NCBI GenBank assembly: GCA_013815405.1
Contig: JACDGF010000005.1
Location: forward strand, 1 to 16,643
Origin: Caulobacteraceae bacterium
GTDB taxonomy: Bacteria; Pseudomonadota; Alphaproteobacteria; Caulobacterales; Caulobacteraceae
DNA length: 16,643 bases
Direction: 5' to 3'
This document shows, in pieces, positions 14,078 through 16,643 of this stretch. The position numbers and the translations under genes were made by a program. The number at the start of each line of letters is the position of its first letter. The stretch's first letter is position 1. The notes under the pieces are model-generated. The model was not told where the DNA came from. It saw only the letters and a list, made by a program, of their open reading frames with translations, and did no database searches.

Positions 14078-14602
14078 CGGGGGCGCCCAATCGTGCATGT
14101 CGCGGCGACCCGAGACGAGGCGATCGAGAACAGCGCGGCGGTCTCCGCCCTCTGGTACGTCAACGCGGCCCCTCGCGTGTTCAAGGTCCCGCGCCGGATC
14201 TGGTACGACATGATCAAGGCCGGCCTGCATCCCAACGCCGCCCGCGACACCGTGGCGGTGCAGAACCTCGACCCGAACGAGACCCGGATCATGCCGGATG
14301 ATCCCGAGGTGCTCGTCCTGCTCAAGCGCATGGCGAACGGCGAGGCGATCGGCGCGCGGGAGGCTCATGAAGCGCTCGAAAAGCTGGACTGCGTGATCAT
14401 CGGCGACCCGGATCATTGCGCGACCAAGCTGGAAGGCTATGAGGCGATCGGCGCCGATCGGATGATGTGCCTGATGCAGTTCGGGTCCATCGCCCACGAA
14501 GCCGTGCTCCGCAGCCTCGATCTGGCCGGCCGCCATCTCATCCCGGCGTTCGAGAAGCGCCCCTTGCATCCGGCCGCCGCCGACCTCAGAACAGTGGCCT
14601 GA
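14078..14602 (+). pseudogene. LLM-class flavin-dependent oxidoreductase, C-terminal remnant
   Basis: About 174 codons in a different frame from hepT, from about GRPIVHVAATRDEA to a stop at 14600-14602. The stretch VIIGDPDHCATKLEGYEA, then IGADRMMCLMQFG and LRSLDLAGRHLIPAF, is the C-terminal end of bacterial-luciferase-like monooxygenases. Such proteins are usually 330-400 residues, so the N-terminal half with most of the FMN-binding barrel is missing. There is no good start codon or ribosome binding site; a GTG at 14093 is in frame. The remaining codons keep normal GC-rich codon use and have no internal stop, so the loss may be recent. A thiolase gene starts 31 bp downstream. Confidence 0.7.
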
Positions 14603-14633
14603 CGTCCACCCACACCTCGCCGCGAGCCGCCCC

Positions 14634-15872
14634 ATGCCGCAAGCCCTGATCATCGACGCCTGCCGCACGCCCAGGGGGATCGGCAAGATCGGCAAGGGGG
14701 CGCTGGCCGACATCCACCCCCAGCAGCTGGGGGCGACGGTGCTGCGGGCGCTGGCGGAGCGCAACGACCTGAACACCGCCGAGGTCGACGACGTGATCTG
14801 GGGCACCAGTTCCCAGCGCGGGGCCCAGGGCGGGGATCTGGGCCGCATGTCGGCGCTGGACGCCGGCTATGACGTGCGCTCCAGCGGCGTCACCCTGGAC
14901 CGGTTCTGCGGCTCGGGGATCACCAGCGTCAACATGGCCGCCGCCTCGATCATGGCGGGGATGGAGGACTTGGTCATCGCCGGGGGGACCGAGATGATGT
15001 CCATGGCCGGGCGCCGCTCCAGCGACGACGGCCCGCCGATGATGGATAGCGGCAATCTGCGCCTGCGCGCCCTCCACCCCCAGTCCAACCAGGGCGTCTG
15101 CGCCGACGCCATCGCCACGCTCGAAGGCATCAGCCGCCAGGCGGTCGACGAACTGGCCCTGATGAGCCAGCAGCGCGCCGCCCGGGCGATCGAGAACGGC
15201 TGGTTCGACAAGAGCTTGGTGGCCGTCCATCGCGAGGACGGGTCCCTGGCCCTGGATCGCGAGGAATTTCCGAGGCCGGGCACCACCCTGGAGGGGCTCT
15301 CGAACCTCAAGCCCGCCTTCGAGGCCCTGGCCGACGTGCCGCTGGACGCCACGGGGACCACCTACCGGAGCCTGATCCTCCAGAAACATCCGGACCTCGA
15401 CATCCGGTTCATCCACCACGCCGGGAATTCCTCGGGCGTGGTCGACGGCTCGGGCGCCGTGCTGTTGGCCTCGGAATCCTACGCCAAGGCCCATGGCCTG
15501 AGGCCCCGCGCCCGCGTCGTCGCCATGGCCAACATGGGCGACTCCCCGACCCTGATGCTCAACGCCCCGGTCCCCGCCGCCCGCAAGGTGCTCGCCAAGG
15601 CGGGCCTTACCCTCGACGACATCGACCTCTTCGAGATCAACGAGGCCTTCGCCGTGGTGGCAGAAAAATTCATCCGCGACCTTGGCCTTGATCGCGACAA
15701 GGTCAATGTGAACGGCGGCGCCGTGGCTCTCGGCCATCCCATCGGCGCCACCGGCTCGATCCTGATCGGCACCCTGCTCGACGAACTGGAACGCCAGGGC
15801 CTCAAGCGCGGCCTCGTCACCATGTGCGCCGCTGGCGGCATGGCCCCGGCGATCATCATCGAGCGGGTGTAA
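14634..15872 (+). CDS. Acetyl-CoA C-acyltransferase (thiolase)
   Basis: A 412-residue thiolase. Active-site residues are all present: acyl-accepting Cys92 in DRFCGSGITS, INEAFA (335-340), His368 in GGAVALGHPIGATG, and Cys398 in MCAAGGMAPA. It either breaks 3-ketoacyl-CoA (beta-oxidation, aromatic or steroid side-chain breakdown) or condenses two acetyl-CoA; the RGIGKIGKGALADIHPQQLG N-terminus is nearer to the degradative FadA-like group, but the choice is inference. The ATG at 14634 lacks a strong ribosome binding site. It may formerly have been translated together with the LLM oxidoreductase upstream, and the deletion there could have changed its expression. An inverted-repeat element begins just after its stop. 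Confidence 0.92.
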   Translation: MPQALIIDACRTPRGIGKIGKGALADIHPQQLGATVLRALAERNDLNTAEVDDVIWGTSSQRGAQGGDLGRMSALDAGYDVRSSGVTLDRFCGSGITSVNMAAASIMAGMEDLVIAGGTEMMSMAGRRSSDDGPPMMDSGNLRLRALHPQSNQGVCADAIATLEGISRQAVDELALMSQQRAARAIENGWFDKSLVAVHREDGSLALDREEFPRPGTTLEGLSNLKPAFEALADVPLDATGTTYRSLILQKHPDLDIRFIHHAGNSSGVVDGSGAVLLASESYAKAHGLRPRARVVAMANMGDSPTLMLNAPVPAARKVLAKAGLTLDDIDLFEINEAFAVVAEKFIRDLGLDRDKVNVNGGAVALGHPIGATGSILIGTLLDELERQGLKRGLVTMCAAGGMAPAIIIERV

Positions 15873-15887
15873 CCCGGCGGAGCAAAA

Positions 15888-16038
15888 CCTCCCTCCCGTT
15901 CATAGGGAGGGACGATCGCGAAGCGATCCGGGTGGGGAAGTCTGGATCATCACCGACCTGGCGGATTTCACCCCAATTCCCCACCCTGGCGGCTTCGCCC
16001 TCCCTCCCTCCCCATGAAGGGGAGGGAGGGAGGGAGGG
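15888..16038. repeat. Inverted-repeat element with G-quadruplex-capable tracts
   Basis: Two imperfect inverted arms of about 50 bp fill the convergent spacer. The left arm has CCCTCCC-N7-GGGAGGG (15891-15911) and GGGTGGGGAA (about 15930). The right arm has TTCCCCACCC (about 15978), a 16-bp perfect stem of CCCTCCCTCCCTCCCC (15998-16013) with its complement (16019-16034), and a loop ATGAA. The G-run 16019-16038 has five G-tracts with single-base loops. On the minus strand the left hairpin is followed by AGGTTTTG, a weak terminator signal for the VOC genes. Confidence 0.6.
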
Positions 16039-16046
16039 AACGCTGA

Positions 16047-16532
16047 TCACCGAACCGCCGGCCCGTCGGCGGCGCGCTTCAGCTCGGCGATTTCGAACTT
16101 GACCATCTTCAGCATCGCCTCGGCGACACGCTTCGTCTTCGCGTGATCGGGATCGCTCATCAGTTTGGTGAGGAGAGTCGGCACGATCTGCCATGAGAGG
16201 CCCCAGCGATCCTTGAGCCAGCCGCATTGTTCGGTCGAGCCGCCTTCCTTCAGCGCGGCCCACAGGCGGTCGATTTCGGCCTGGTCGTCGCATTCGACGA
16301 TGATCGAGAAGCTGTGATTGAACCGATCGAGGGGGCCGGCCTCGATGGCCATGTAGCGCTGGTCGCCGAGGGTGAACTCGGCGATGTGGACGCTGCCGGC
16401 GGGCCCGCTCGGGCTGTCGGCGGGCATCGCGTGGATCGGCCCCATCGACGATCCGGGGATGGTGGCGACATAGAAGCGGACGGCCGCCCGCATGTCCTTC
16501 TCGAACCACAGGTGCTGAATGATCTTGGTCAT
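16047..16532 (-). CDS. VOC superfamily protein (PhnB / 3-demethylubiquinone methyltransferase-like fold)
   Basis: A 161-residue protein of the PhnB-like branch of the vicinal oxygen chelate superfamily. Marks are QHLWFEKDMRAAVRFY (6-21), SSMGPIHAMPADSP near 28-41, FTLGDQRYMAIEAGP, FNHSFSIIVECDDQAEIDRLW (71-91), CGWLKDRWGLSWQIVPT (about 103-119), then the C-terminal MLKMVKFEIAELKRA. Many homologues are annotated as 3-demethylubiquinone-9 3-methyltransferase-like, but no methyltransferase SAM motif is present, so that enzyme role is not supported. The ATG at 16530-16532 has an excellent AAGGAG 8 bases upstream, overlapping the TAA of the gene before it. The two VOC genes form a coupled pair. 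Confidence 0.88.
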   Translation of the reverse strand: MTKIIQHLWFEKDMRAAVRFYVATIPGSSMGPIHAMPADSPSGPAGSVHIAEFTLGDQRYMAIEAGPLDRFNHSFSIIVECDDQAEIDRLWAALKEGGSTEQCGWLKDRWGLSWQIVPTLLTKLMSDPDHAKTKRVAEAMLKMVKFEIAELKRAADGPAVR

Positions 16533-16544
16533 GGCGAAGGCTCC

Positions 16545-16643
16545 TTATGCGGGCTTGCCGACGAGGGAAAACAGCGCGCCCTGGGGGTCGCTGGCGATCA
16601 CGATGTGGTCGCCGCCCGGAACCTCGGCCGGGCCGTGCATGAT
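16545..16643 (-). CDS. VOC family protein, C-terminal end (runs off the window)
   Basis: The last 32 codons of a second VOC/glyoxalase-like protein, with MHGPAEVPGGDHIVIASDPQ and GALFSLVGKPA before a TAA at 16545-16547. The pattern G-P-x-E-V-P-G-G-D-x-I-x-x-x-x-D-P-Q-G-A-x-F-x-L-V-G is the standard end of glyoxalase/bleomycin-resistance-like proteins of the VOC superfamily with two repeats. Its TAA is part of the ribosome binding site of the next gene, so both are surely on one mRNA. The N-terminal part lies outside the window. Confidence 0.8.
   Translation of the reverse strand: MMHGPAEVPGGDHIVIASDPQGALFSLVGKPA

Noticed and set aside
12850..14602. A new defence or toxin-antitoxin system
   Set aside because: All recognisable parts belong to known families (Phd/VapB-PIN and MNT-HEPN), and the second module is broken, so a new system is not supported.

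Overview
The window looks like chromosomal DNA of a high-GC alphaproteobacterium, most likely Caulobacterales (Caulobacter/Phenylobacterium-like). This is inferred from the GC-rich third codon positions, the protein style, short or leaderless-looking 5' ends, and GC-rich palindromic repeats between genes. No marker gene fixes the genus. Almost all of it is ordinary metabolic gene content. The unusual material is in the spacers and in a decaying toxin-antitoxin patch near 13-14 kb.

Layout. 1-2.35 kb: the start of an isoaspartyl peptidase/asparaginase gene (minus, cut by the window edge), divergent from a zinc-free quinone oxidoreductase and an SDR dehydrogenase (plus). 2.35-2.89 kb: a gene-poor spacer with two REP/BIME-like palindromic elements. 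2.89-3.92 kb: a small DUF1902 (HicB-like) gene without an intact toxin partner, divergent from pyrE, which has a foldable leader. 3.92-5.13 kb: a less GC-rich patch with an uncharacterised 150-residue protein, an orphan promoter, a dispersed repeat and an 11-bp-period direct-repeat array of OmpR/PhoB-box geometry, upstream of a membrane fatty acid desaturase (5.13-6.06 kb).

6.05-9.95 kb: a minus-strand operon of a divergent Mur ligase (GTG start), gabD (overlapping it by 13 nt) and a membrane-anchored alpha/beta hydrolase whose stop codon shares a CTAG palindrome with the convergent desaturase. 10.1-10.8 kb: a dienelactone hydrolase (plus). 10.8-12.74 kb: a minus-strand operon mtnP-apt-membrane protein; the first two genes form a methylthioadenosine-to-adenine-to-AMP salvage route and overlap by ATGA.

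12.85-14.6 kb: a Phd/VapB-type antitoxin with a palindromic operator touching its start codon, a PIN-domain toxin, an MNT nucleotidyltransferase antitoxin with an apparent compensated frameshift, the first ~33 codons of a HEPN toxin, and then, after an abrupt junction, the C-terminal part of an LLM-family flavin monooxygenase. This reads as a deletion scar joining two unrelated genes. 14.63-15.87 kb: an intact thiolase. 15.89-16.04 kb: an inverted-repeat element with G-quadruplex-capable tracts on both strands. 16.05-16.64 kb: two coupled VOC-fold proteins (minus, the second cut by the window edge).

I found no rRNA, tRNA, CRISPR array, insertion sequence with a transposase, or clearly new multi-gene system. 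The best leads are the hepT/LLM scar, the 11-bp-period box upstream of the desaturase, the Mur ligase with altered catalytic motifs, and the paired-strand G-tract element.
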